A DNA stretch of 64,000 nucleotides from contig NZ_LMNU01000006.1 in the NCBI RefSeq assembly GCF_001423085.1, forward strand, positions 15,495 through 79,494, written 5' to 3'. The stretch comes from Methylobacterium sp. Leaf125. GTDB taxonomy: Bacteria; Pseudomonadota; Alphaproteobacteria; Rhizobiales; Beijerinckiaceae. Below the pieces are notes generated by a model, which was not told the origin of the DNA, searched no databases, and saw nothing but the letters and a program-made list of their open reading frames with translations. Shown one piece after another: positions 9,283 through 17,622 of the stretch. Position numbers and translations under genes: made by a program. Positions within the stretch are counted from its first letter, which is position 1, and each line of letters begins with the position of its first letter.

Positions 9283-9298
9283 GGTAAAGGAGGGGAGA

Positions 9299-9326
9299 CC
9301 GGGACATCCCTGTGCGGATGTCCCGG
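9299..9326 (+). terminator. hairpin terminator candidate of katG
   Basis: CCGGGACATCC (9299-9309) and GGATGTCCCGG (9316-9326) form a perfect 11-bp stem with a 6-nt loop, starting 58 bases after the katG stop. No T-run follows, as is frequent in high-GC genomes. Confidence 0.6.
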
Positions 9327-9813
9327 CCACGGCCAGCCTTATGACGTCTGCGTCGAATCCCCCATCCTCTCGGCCCGCGAACCCGTGGCACGGGCCTCGA
9401 TCCTGTTGCACCAATGACCTCGCCGATCCCGGCCCTACCCGCCGAAGGTCGGTATCGGGTATCTCGCCGGCAAAGCCGCCCGACCGCCTACCGGTTCGCG
9501 CGAGCCTCCGACCCCGCGGTGGAAAAATCGACCGCAGGGCATTCGCTGCCCGACTCGGTTTCGATATCGAACGAGCGGATTCGCTTCGGCGGCTTCCCCT
9601 CAATCGAGTTCGCAGCGCACACGGATCATCGCGGCGGCCCAGCGGGGCGGAGGGAACGATGGCGCTGGTGTTCGTTGAGAAAAATTAGTCCCTCACGAGG
9701 TGGATGCGGAGAATACCGGACCGCGCGGAACGGTATTCGAAGCTGAGCCGTTCCCTGAGCCCGGCCGACATCAGCCCCGATGTCGCGTCGGCAACACGCC
9801 TGTGAGGACGCCC
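9327..9813. other. intergenic region, no convincing gene
   Basis: About 490 bp between the katG hairpin and the His/Met-rich gene. Open frames exist on both strands but they overlap, lack ribosome binding sites and show no recognisable protein character. GTGAGGACG at 9802-9810 is the ribosome binding site of the next gene. Confidence 0.5.
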
Positions 9814-10092
9814 ATGAGGAAGTCTCTGTTCGCCGCCGCCATCCTGGCCACCCTGGGCGCCATCTCGGCCGCTCCGGCCTCTGCCGCCCCCGGCATGATC
9901 GGCGCAGTCGACGCGCCGACCGCCGTCACCGAGGTTCGGATGGACGGCATGCACGGCCATCGCGGCCATGGTCGCATGATGGGTCACCGTCACATGCGCG
10001 GCCACATGATGCGTCACCATCGTCATCATATGATGGGCCACCGTCACCATCGCGGCCACATGATGGGACATCACCGCGGCCACCGGATGTAA
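9814..10092 (+). CDS. secreted histidine/methionine-rich putative metal-binding protein
   Basis: A 92-residue protein. Residues 1-24 are a signal peptide (MRKSLFAAAILATLG... ending SAAPASA). A short spacer follows, then a tail of about 50 residues with 17 His and 12 Met in a Gly/Arg background (RGHMMRHHRHHMMGH). This composition is typical of periplasmic peptides that bind copper, nickel or zinc, but no named family is evident, and the metal role is inferred from composition. The start at 9814 has TGAGGACG just upstream and begins the signal peptide exactly; a longer in-frame extension to 9700 lacks support. A T-tailed hairpin follows the gene. Confidence 0.8.
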   Translation: MRKSLFAAAILATLGAISAAPASAAPGMIGAVDAPTAVTEVRMDGMHGHRGHGRMMGHRHMRGHMMRHHRHHMMGHRHHRGHMMGHHRGHRM

Positions 10093-10133
10093 GCGAGCCC
10101 CTGCGGGTTCAGATTGATCCGAATACGAACTCG

Positions 10134-10182
10134 GACGAGAGGGTCGAGACACGCGGCGGCGTGTGCGACGCTCTCGTCTTTT
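10134..10182 (+). terminator. Rho-independent-like terminator
   Basis: GACGAGAG (10134-10141) pairs with CTCTCGTC (10171-10178), with inner pairings GTCG/CGAC and ACACGC/GCGTGT, and is followed directly by TTTT (10179-10182). It lies 42 bases after the His/Met-rich gene. Confidence 0.7.
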
Positions 10183-10447
10183 CCGGCCCCAACGAAGCGC
10201 CTCGAATTTCCGAAGATTTCGCCCTGCTATCGGGTCTCGTCCGGGAGCTGAAGCTGTTCAGAGGCTGATAAGTCCCCATGCCGGGGCGTCATTCGATCCG
10301 CCGGCATCTGAGGGAGCCTCGCCACGCAGGCTCGAGATCCGAGCCTCGAGCGAAACGATCGTCGGCCGGTCCCGACTGGAACCTTGTCGCCAGTGCAGCG
10401 GCAGGCCCGACGCGAAGGGTTTTTCGGCAGAAGCAGTGCAGAAGCAA

Positions 10448-10523
10448 TGGTGGGCCCGGCAGGACTCGAACCTGCAACCAGACCGTTATGAGCGGTCGGC
10501 TCTAACCATTGAGCTACAGGCCC
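10448..10523 (-). tRNA. tRNA-Ile(CAT), lysidine-modified type
   Basis: A complete 76-nt cloverleaf with encoded CCA (complement of 10448-10450). Acceptor GGGCCTG pairs with CGGGCCC with one G-T pair. The anticodon loop is CTCATAA, giving CAT. The T-arm is GCAGG-TTCGAGT-CCTGC. The anticodon stem-loop surroundings (CTCATAA) match tRNA-Ile2 rather than initiator or elongator tRNA-Met, so C34 would be converted to lysidine by TilS to read AUA. Confidence 0.93.
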
Positions 10524-10889
10524 TCTCGCTTCCTCAGCGATGGGACGAGCGATACCCGAGTGGGAGACGCGCGTCACCTCGGATTCCATGATGCAGACGC
10601 GGATCAGCGCGGGTTTTCAGGCGACGATGCGGCGCTGCGCGGTGTGGCCGGACCTCCAGGATCGCGCTGTCGGCAAAACGGCTGAATGAGAGTAGGCCGC
10701 AGGTTTGCTGGTGGGGCGCCGCCCGGACGGGCTCGTGCTGTGCGGCGCGTGCGCGCCCGCACAGCCTTGGCCCTCGGCCGGATCCCCGCGTCTGGCCGTG
10801 TCCGGCGTGACCACCACATGAGGACGACAGCGGTCGTGGCGGAAGCCACGCGCCGTCCGTTTGTCCTCGAAACACCGTGAGCGTCCTGC
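10524..10889. other. intergenic region upstream of the OYE gene
   Basis: About 365 bp with no credible gene. It must hold the promoters of the minus-strand tRNA-Ile and the plus-strand reductase, but I see no clear consensus elements. Confidence 0.4.
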
Positions 10890-11981
10890 ATGCCTTCCCT
10901 GTCCGACCCGATCCGCATCGGCGCGATCGACGCCCAGAACCGCGTCTTCATGGCACCGCTGACCCGCGGCCGCGCCTCGCGCGAGCACGTGCCGACACCG
11001 ATGATGGTCGAGTATTACCGCCAACGGGCCAGCGCCGGCCTGATCCTCACCGAGGCAACCGGCATCTCCCAGGAAGGCTTGGGCTGGCCCTTCGCGCCCG
11101 GCATCTGGTCCGATGAGCAGGTCGAGGCCTGGAAGCCGGTGGTGAAGGCCGTGCACGAGGCCGGCGGCAAGATCGTCTGCCAGCTCTGGCACATGGGCCG
11201 CATCGTGCATCCGGACTTCCTCGGCGGCCAGAAGCCGATCTCGGCTTCCGCGACCACGGCCCCGGATGCGGCGCACACCTATGCGGGTAAGAAGCCCTAC
11301 GCCGAGGCGCGGGCGCTGCCCGTCGACGAGATCCCCCGCCTGCTGGCCGACTACGACCGCGCCGCGCGCAACGCCCTCAAGGCCGGGTTCGACGGCGTCC
11401 AGATCCATGCGGCGAACGGCTACCTGATCGACCAGTTCCTGCGCGACGGCACGAACCTCCGCACCGATGCCTATGGCGGCTCCATCGAGAACCGTCTGCG
11501 CCTGCTCACGGAGGTCACGCGCACGGTGGCCGAGGCCGTCGGCCGGGACCGTACCGGCGTGCGCCTGTCACCCAACGGCGCGATCCAGGGCGTCGATGAT
11601 TCCGACCCCGAGGCCCTGTTCGGTGCCGCGGCGGCGGCCCTCTCACAGATCGGGATCGCCTTCCTCGAGCTCCGGGAGCCGGGCCCGAACGGCACCTTCG
11701 GGACGTCCAACCATCCGCCGATCGCCCCGACGATGCGGGCGGCCTTCGACGGTCCGCTGATCCTGAACTCGGATTACGACGGCCCGCGGGCGCAGGCGGC
11801 TCTCAACGAGGGCCACGCCGACGCCATCGCCTTCGGACGCCCCTTCATCGCCAACCCGGACCTGCCGGAGCGGCTGTTCGCGGGAGCCCCGTTGAACAAG
11901 GATGAGGCGAAGACGTGGTACAGCCAAGGCCCGGAAGGCTACATCGACTATCCGACTCAGAGTGCCGCCAAGGCAGCCTGA
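10890..11981 (+). CDS. nemA: old yellow enzyme family alkene reductase (NemA-like)
   Basis: A 363-residue single-domain FMN enzyme with a TIM barrel. Visible signatures are the N-terminal DPIRIGAIDAQNRVFMAPLTRGRA, the QLWHMGRIVHPDFL segment after strand 3, the substrate-anion-binding His/Asn pair in HAANGYLIDQFLRDGTNLRTDAYGGS, and the phosphate-binding end IAFGRPFIANPDL. Members use NAD(P)H to reduce activated C=C bonds and some nitro compounds, for example N-ethylmaleimide and quinones. Length and motifs match NemA/XenB-type enzymes. It has no operon partner. A TetR-type NemR repressor, often found next to nemA, is absent. Confidence 0.92.
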   Translation: MPSLSDPIRIGAIDAQNRVFMAPLTRGRASREHVPTPMMVEYYRQRASAGLILTEATGISQEGLGWPFAPGIWSDEQVEAWKPVVKAVHEAGGKIVCQLWHMGRIVHPDFLGGQKPISASATTAPDAAHTYAGKKPYAEARALPVDEIPRLLADYDRAARNALKAGFDGVQIHAANGYLIDQFLRDGTNLRTDAYGGSIENRLRLLTEVTRTVAEAVGRDRTGVRLSPNGAIQGVDDSDPEALFGAAAAALSQIGIAFLELREPGPNGTFGTSNHPPIAPTMRAAFDGPLILNSDYDGPRAQAALNEGHADAIAFGRPFIANPDLPERLFAGAPLNKDEAKTWYSQGPEGYIDYPTQSAAKAA

Positions 11982-12159
11982 CGTCGCCGAGGCGAGATCA
12001 TCCGAGCCGTCTATTGTATCATTCTCGACACTAGACGGCGCCTCGACCGAGGTGAGACCCGGGCGAAAGCGGTTTCACCTCGATCACTTCGAAGAACGTT
12101 GTCGCTATCGCTCGGACGGAAGACATCCTATGTGTTGCGACCGACGAGGATAGCCGCTT

Positions 12160-14058
12160 TTGCCTTCGACCGATGCCTGCTCAGTCGCGCCGACCGGATG
12201 GACCGAGTCCGATCGGCTCGCGGAGCTCGCCAGCCTGGACCTCGCCGCCACCGGCCGGGAAGCCGTCTACGATGATCTGACCCGCATCGCGGCCTTGCTC
12301 TGCAACGCGCCGATCGCCCTGGTCAGCTTCGTCGAAGCGGACCGGCAATGGTTCAAGGGACGCGTCGGGTTCGAGCTGCCCGAGACACCACGGCGGATGT
12401 CGATCTGCGCGCATGCCATCGAGGCCGAAACGCTTCTCGTCATCCCGGACCTCACCCGCGATCCGCGCACCCGCGACAACCCGCTCGTGACGGAGGAGCG
12501 CCAGCTGCGCTTCTATGCGGGTGCGGTGATCCGCTCGCGCTCGGGCTATCCCCTCGGCACCCTCTGCGTCCTCGACCGCGTGGCGCGCCCCGAGGGCATC
12601 ACGCCGATGCAGGCGGAGATGCTGGAAGCGCTGGCCCGCCAGGCCGCGACGCTGATCGAGCTGACGCGGACTCGCAGCGAGGTCGACGCCCGTGAAGCGG
12701 ACCTCCAGGCGAGCGAGCGCCGCTTCCAGGTGATGACCGGCGCGATGCCGCAGATGGTCTGGACCACCCAGCCCGACGGCTATCACGATTTCTACAACGA
12801 CCGCTGGTACGAATTCACCGGCGTCCCGCCGGGCTCGACGGACGGCGAAGCCTGGAACGGCATGTTCCATCCGGACGACCAGGAGCGGGCCTGGTCGCGC
12901 TGGCGCCATAGCTTGGCCACCGGCGAACCTTATGAGGTCGAGTACCGCCTGCGGCACCATTCCGGGGCCTATCGCTGGACCCTGGGCCGGGCGATGCCGC
13001 TCCACGATGCCGAGGGCCGGATCGAGCGCTGGTTCGGCACCTGCACCGATATCGAGGACCTGAAGCGGGCGGAGGCCGAGTCGCGCAAGCTCGCCGCCAT
13101 CGTCGAGCAGTCGCAGGACTTCATCGGCATGGCCGACCGGGAGGGGTTCGTCCAGCACATCAACGAGGCTGGACGCCGCCTGGTCGGGCTCCCCGACGTC
13201 TCGGCCGTGACCGGCACCCAGATCCTCGATTATTTCATGCCCGAGAGCCAGGCGCTCGTCACCGGAACGGTCCTGCCCGCCGTCGAGCGGCACGGCTGGT
13301 GGGAGGGCGAGCTCGCCTTCCGACACTTCGGCACGGGGGAGGGGATCGCGGTCCTCTACAACATCTTTCCGGTGCGGGACGACGCGGGCCGTTTCGTCGG
13401 CTACGCCACCGTCACGCGCGACCTGCGCGAGCGCAAGCGGGCCGAGGAGGCCCAGGACCTCCTGATCAAGGAGCTGTCGCACCGGATCAAGAACATCTTC
13501 GCCGTGGTCGGCGGCATCGCCGGCCTGTCGGCCCGGACCGATCCGTCCGCACGTCCCTTCGTCTCGGCCTTCCGTGAGCGCCTCGGTGCCCTGGCACAGG
13601 CGCACGAATACGTCCGTCCGCATTCCCCCGCCAGCGCCCCCGCGGTGAAGGGCCAGACGCTGTTCGGCCTGATGCGCCTGATCATGGCGGCCTACGTGCA
13701 GGACGGGCGCGCGCGGATCGTCATCGACGGGGACGACGTGGCCGTGGGCGAGCGCGCCGCCACGGCCCTCGCGCTGATCATGCACGAGCAGGCAACCAAC
13801 GCGATGAAGTATGGCGGCCTCTCGACCGAAGCCGGCAGCGTCCGCCTGACCGGACGACGCGACGGTCCGTCCTACATTCTGACCTGGGCGGAGAGCGGCG
13901 GTCCCACGGTGACCGGTCCGCCGACCCGGCAGGGCTTCGGCACGGTCCTGGCGCAGCGCAGCGTGGTCGGGCAGCTGGACGGCACGCTGGAGCAGGACTG
14001 GGCCCCGAGCGGTCTCGTGATGCGCCTCGTCGTCCCGGTGGATCACCTCCGATCGTGA
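12160..14058 (+). CDS. GAF-PAS-PAS HWE-family sensor histidine kinase
   Basis: A 632-residue soluble kinase. A GAF domain covers about residues 30-170, PAS domains cover about 180-305 and 310-430, and an HWE/HisKA_2 kinase core follows. Phosphoacceptor His441 is in ELSHRIKNIFAVV, the N-box is MHEQATNAMKYGGLS and the terminal G-box is TRQGFGTVL. This kinase family often feeds the PhyR-NepR-EcfG general stress response in alphaproteobacteria, but no PhyR is adjacent. The TTG start at 12160 follows an in-frame TAG at 12151 and has GAGGA ten bases upstream. The stop overlaps the start of the HAD gene (GTGA), so the two are probably translationally coupled. Confidence 0.92.
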   Translation: MPSTDACSVAPTGWTESDRLAELASLDLAATGREAVYDDLTRIAALLCNAPIALVSFVEADRQWFKGRVGFELPETPRRMSICAHAIEAETLLVIPDLTRDPRTRDNPLVTEERQLRFYAGAVIRSRSGYPLGTLCVLDRVARPEGITPMQAEMLEALARQAATLIELTRTRSEVDAREADLQASERRFQVMTGAMPQMVWTTQPDGYHDFYNDRWYEFTGVPPGSTDGEAWNGMFHPDDQERAWSRWRHSLATGEPYEVEYRLRHHSGAYRWTLGRAMPLHDAEGRIERWFGTCTDIEDLKRAEAESRKLAAIVEQSQDFIGMADREGFVQHINEAGRRLVGLPDVSAVTGTQILDYFMPESQALVTGTVLPAVERHGWWEGELAFRHFGTGEGIAVLYNIFPVRDDAGRFVGYATVTRDLRERKRAEEAQDLLIKELSHRIKNIFAVVGGIAGLSARTDPSARPFVSAFRERLGALAQAHEYVRPHSPASAPAVKGQTLFGLMRLIMAAYVQDGRARIVIDGDDVAVGERAATALALIMHEQATNAMKYGGLSTEAGSVRLTGRRDGPSYILTWAESGGPTVTGPPTRQGFGTVLAQRSVVGQLDGTLEQDWAPSGLVMRLVVPVDHLRS

Positions 14059-14777
14059 GCCTCCAGCGATATCGCCTCGTCGTTTTCGACTTCGACGGGA
14101 CCCTGGCCGACAGCTTTCCCTGGTTCGCCGGTGTCATCAACGGCGTCGCCGACCGCTACGGCTTCGCCCGCATCGCCGAGCACGAGACCGAGACGCTGCG
14201 GGGCATGGACGCGCGGGGCATCGTCCGGCATCTCGGCATTCCGGCCTGGAAGCTGCCGCTGATCACGCGACACATGCATCGGCTCGCGGCTCGGGATATC
14301 GGCGGGATCCGGCTGTTCCCCGGCGTACCGGATCTCCTCGCCGACCTCGACGGGGCGGGCTTGCGCCTCGGCATCGCAAGCTCGAATCGCGAGGCGACGA
14401 TCCGGCGGGCGCTTGGACCCGCGGCCCGGCACTTCACCCACTACGCCTGCGGTGCGTCGCTGTTCGGCAAGGCCCGGCGCCTGCGGGCCCTGATCCGTGA
14501 CGCCGGCGTTGCCCCGTCCCAGGCGCTCTATATCGGCGACGAGATCCGCGACCATCAGGCCGCGACCGAGGCGGGCTGTGCCTTCGGGGCTGTGACCTGG
14601 GGTTATACCCGTGCCGACGCGCTCGCAGCGCGGACACCGGAGCACCTGTTCGCCGACCCCGCGGCGATCGGCGGCTCCATCGTGTCGGCCCTGCCACAGG
14701 AGATTGGAAACTGCCCAGCGCCCCGGCCAGTCGGATTGCCACTTGCTCGCTCGGCGCGCCAGGTTAACGTACGTTAG
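14055..14777 (+). CDS. HAD-superfamily hydrolase, phosphoglycolate-phosphatase-like
   Basis: A 240-residue HAD hydrolase. Motif I is VFDFDGTLADS (nucleophile Asp and acid Asp), with a helical cap inserted after it. Motif II is the Ser in IASSN, motif III is a Lys near LFGKARRL and motif IV is YIGDEIRD. This arrangement fits Gph/PGP-type phosphatases acting on small phosphorylated metabolites; the substrate cannot be told from sequence. The GTG start overlaps the stop of the HWE kinase by four bases, so it is the second gene of that transcript. The C-terminal ~25 residues beyond the fold are variable. Confidence 0.85.
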   Translation: MSLQRYRLVVFDFDGTLADSFPWFAGVINGVADRYGFARIAEHETETLRGMDARGIVRHLGIPAWKLPLITRHMHRLAARDIGGIRLFPGVPDLLADLDGAGLRLGIASSNREATIRRALGPAARHFTHYACGASLFGKARRLRALIRDAGVAPSQALYIGDEIRDHQAATEAGCAFGAVTWGYTRADALAARTPEHLFADPAAIGGSIVSALPQEIGNCPAPRPVGLPLARSARQVNVR

Positions 14778-14818
14778 GTCAGGCGTCCGGATCGACGCGG
14801 CGCTCGGAAAGCTTGTGC

Positions 14819-15043
14819 ATGGACAAGACGCAGCGATCGCAACCGAACGGCCCGGCTGTCCCGGTGCAGAGGGAGCCGGTGGTCCGCCGCTTCAGGGCCC
14901 GCGGTTCGCGGTCGCATTTCCTGGTGGCCTGCCTCGCCGGCGGCCTGCAGGCGGCTTATGCCCCACAGCCCGAGTCCGAAGTCTCGGATCTGTTCGCGGG
15001 CCTGATCGCGCAACTCGATTTCAGCGAACCGGGAACGCGCTGA
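14819..15043 (+). CDS. small protein with a NepR-like anti-sigma pattern
   Basis: A 74-residue protein, 41 bp after the HAD gene, on the same strand as the HWE kinase, with GGAAA upstream. Residues 1-33 are basic and polar. Residues 39-67 read as L-x3-L-x3-Y-x7-V-x-D-x-F-x2-L-x3-LD. NepR anti-sigma factors have L-x3-L-x3-Y-x5-E-P-x-P-D-R-F-x2-LL-x2-L with the same Tyr-to-Phe and Phe-to-Leu spacing. The prolines of the EPVPDRF core are missing here (ESEVSDLF), so it would be a divergent paralogue. Function by analogy would be binding an EcfG sigma factor and PhyR. Resemblance judged by eye; a chance match in a short protein is possible. Confidence 0.55.
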   Translation: MDKTQRSQPNGPAVPVQREPVVRRFRARGSRSHFLVACLAGGLQAAYAPQPESEVSDLFAGLIAQLDFSEPGTR

Positions 15044-15048
15044 CGCGG

Positions 15049-17502
15049 TCAGGGTCGATCGCGCCGTCCGCGACGGCTGCTGGCCACCGCCTTTCGTAGG
15101 ACCCGTGAAAGCTGCTCCACCGAGTAGGGCTTGTGCAACAGCTCGAACCCGTGGGCACCTTCCTCGGCCAGGACATGACTGTACCCGCTGGCCAGGACCA
15201 CCGGCAGGTCGGGCCGGCGCCGAACGATCTCCTTGGCGAGCTCGATCCCGTTCATGCCCGGCATGACGATGTCGGAGAACACCACCTCGAAGCGGAAGGG
15301 AATCTTCTCGAGCTGACGCAGGGCATCGGCGGCGGAGGTCGCCCAGACCGTGTGGTAGCCGAGTTCGGCCAGGGTTTGGGTGGCGAAGCGGCCCACCTCC
15401 GGGTTGTCCTCCACCACGAGGACGCAGGTGCCGTGCCCCTCCGTCAGCGGCTCGGCCTCCTCGGGCGGCCCGGCGGTTACGGATACGGCGGAGACGCGCG
15501 GCAGGTAGAGGGTGAAGGTCGAGCCGCGCCCCGGCGCACTCTCGACGACGACCTCGCCCCCCGACTGCTTGGCGAAACCGAAGACCTGGCTCAGGCCGAG
15601 GCCGGTCCCCTGACCGACGCCCTTGGTGGTGTAGAAGGGTTCGAAGATCCGGTGCAGGTCCCCCGCCGCGATGCCGGAGCCGGTATCGGTCAGCGACACG
15701 GCCACGAAGGCCCCCCCGCGGATGTCGAGGGGTGGGATGCCCGAGACCGTACCGACGCGGATCGTCAGCCGACCCTCGCCTTCCATGGCGTCGCGCGCAT
15801 TCACCGCCATGTTCACCAGCGCGGTGTCGAACTGGCTCGGATCGGCATGCACGTAGCAGGGCATCTCCGGCACCTCGACGACGATCGCGATGCGGGCACC
15901 GGTCAGGGTGCCGACCATCTCGCTGATCGCGGCGACGCCCGAGCCCACGTTGAAGGTCTCGGGTTTGAGGGCCTGGCGCCGGGCGAAGGCGAGGAGCTGG
16001 CCCGTGAGCTTGGCGGCCCGTGCCACGGTGTCGGAGATCGCATCGACGTAGCGGCGGCGGCGATCCTCGGCGAGACCCGGCCGCTTCAGCAGGTCGGTGG
16101 AGGATTTGATGACCGTCAGGAGGTTGTTGAAATCGTGGGCGACGCCGCCCGTGAGCTGACCCACGGCCTCCATCTTCTGGGCCTGACGCAGGGCCTCCTG
16201 GGCCTGCGCCAGGGCTGCTTCCCGCGCCTTGTCCTCGGTGATGTCGCGGCCGCTGCAATAGGAGCGCCCGCCCTCCGGCACCGCCGTCCAGGACAGCCAA
16301 CGGTAGCCACCGTCGCGGGTGCGATACCGGTTCTCGAAACGGAAGACGGGCGTACCGCCCGCCAGGGCCCCGACGGCCTCGGCGGTGCGCTCCACATCGT
16401 CCGGATGGATCAGGTCGAGTACGGACCGGCCGGCGATCTCGGATTCGGACCAACCGAGCACGACCTCCCAGGCGGGGTTCAGGCGCTCGAAGTAGCCGTC
16501 CGGGTGCAGCACGCCGAGGAGGTCGGGGCTGACCAGCCAGGTCAGACCGCGCTCGTTGGACCGCAGGATGACTTGACGCTCCAGATCCGCGTTGAGGAAG
16601 CGCAGTTCCGCCTCGTTCCGGCGCAGCGCGATCTCGGCGAGCGCCCGGTCGGTGACGTCGACGCCCTCGACGAAGATGCCGGTGACGGCGCCGTCATCGT
16701 CGAAGATCGGCTGGTAGACGAAATCGAGATAGAGCTCGACGTCCGCCCCGTCCACCGGGCTTTGGAGGGTGAGCTTCGAGGCCGTCGCCGTGAAGGCCTC
16801 GCCGGTGCGGTAGACGGTGTCGAGAAGCTCGAGATATCCCTGGCCCACGGCGTCCGGCAGAGCCTCGGCGACGGTCCGGCCCAGGACCGGTCGGTCGCCG
16901 ACGAGGCGCCGGTAGGCCGGGTTGGCCAGTTCGAAGCGGTGTTCGTGCCCGCGCAGCACGGCCATGAAGCTCGGGGCCTGGGCGAAGAGCTGCTCGAGGC
17001 GCTCGCGCTCGGCGCTCGCCCGGCGCTCGGCCTGCACCCGGCCCGTCGTTTCGGCGCACGCGCAGAACATGCCGACGACCTGCCCGGCCTCGTCGCGCAC
17101 CGGTGTGTAGCCGAACGAGAAGTAAGTCTCCTCCGGATAGCCGTTGCGATGCATGATGAAGGCGATGCCGTCCATATGCGTCGCCTCGCCCGCATAGGCG
17201 CGGGCGAGGATCGGCTCCACCTGGTCCCAGATGTCGTGCCAGAGGTCGCGGAACGAGCCGCCGAGGGCGGCTGGATGGCGGGCGCCGCACATGGCGGCGT
17301 AGCCGTCGTTGTAAAGGGTGATGTAGTCCGGCCCCCACACGATCAGCATCGGCTGCTGGGACCCGAGCATCACGCCGACGAGCGTCTTCAGCGCCTGCGG
17401 CCAGCCGATCGGCGCGCCGAGCGAAGTCGCGGACCATTCGTGGTGGCGCAGAAGCGCGCCGGTCTCGCCACCCTCGACGAGAAAGGCTTCGCGAAACGGC
17501 AT
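15049..17502 (-). CDS. PAS hybrid sensor histidine kinase with C-terminal receiver
   Basis: An 817-residue soluble hybrid kinase, starting at the ATG giving MPFREAFLVEGGE. AAGGAC lies about eight bases upstream, and the start matches the N-terminal block of its paralogue at 926-3832. Three PAS-type segments cover roughly residues 10-155, 165-290 and 330-435. The kinase core has phosphoacceptor His456 (GVAHDFNNLL), N-box NMAVNARDAM and GTGLGLSQVFGF. The receiver has Asp744 in FSDIVMPG. It lacks one PAS of the paralogue and its second PAS is different, suggesting domain loss or exchange after duplication. Input and target are unknown. It converges with the NepR-like gene, leaving 5 bp between stops. 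Confidence 0.9.
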   Translation of the reverse strand: MPFREAFLVEGGETGALLRHHEWSATSLGAPIGWPQALKTLVGVMLGSQQPMLIVWGPDYITLYNDGYAAMCGARHPAALGGSFRDLWHDIWDQVEPILARAYAGEATHMDGIAFIMHRNGYPEETYFSFGYTPVRDEAGQVVGMFCACAETTGRVQAERRASAERERLEQLFAQAPSFMAVLRGHEHRFELANPAYRRLVGDRPVLGRTVAEALPDAVGQGYLELLDTVYRTGEAFTATASKLTLQSPVDGADVELYLDFVYQPIFDDDGAVTGIFVEGVDVTDRALAEIALRRNEAELRFLNADLERQVILRSNERGLTWLVSPDLLGVLHPDGYFERLNPAWEVVLGWSESEIAGRSVLDLIHPDDVERTAEAVGALAGGTPVFRFENRYRTRDGGYRWLSWTAVPEGGRSYCSGRDITEDKAREAALAQAQEALRQAQKMEAVGQLTGGVAHDFNNLLTVIKSSTDLLKRPGLAEDRRRRYVDAISDTVARAAKLTGQLLAFARRQALKPETFNVGSGVAAISEMVGTLTGARIAIVVEVPEMPCYVHADPSQFDTALVNMAVNARDAMEGEGRLTIRVGTVSGIPPLDIRGGAFVAVSLTDTGSGIAAGDLHRIFEPFYTTKGVGQGTGLGLSQVFGFAKQSGGEVVVESAPGRGSTFTLYLPRVSAVSVTAGPPEEAEPLTEGHGTCVLVVEDNPEVGRFATQTLAELGYHTVWATSAADALRQLEKIPFRFEVVFSDIVMPGMNGIELAKEIVRRRPDLPVVLASGYSHVLAEEGAHGFELLHKPYSVEQLSRVLRKAVASSRRGRRDRP

Positions 17503-17622
17503 CCTCGGGTCCTTTGCCCGCCTGGGGTCGAGCCCGGGCGAGCCATCCACGATGCGCGCCCCTGGCCGACCGGTCGCCCGGCCCCTCCAGCCCCAAGGGT
17601 CCCGAGGGGTGAGCCGCGAAGC

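Noticed and set aside
9341..9688. A 115-codon plus-strand frame after katG.
   Set aside because: It lacks a ribosome binding site, is Arg/Pro/Ser-rich, and overlaps equally plausible frames on both strands.
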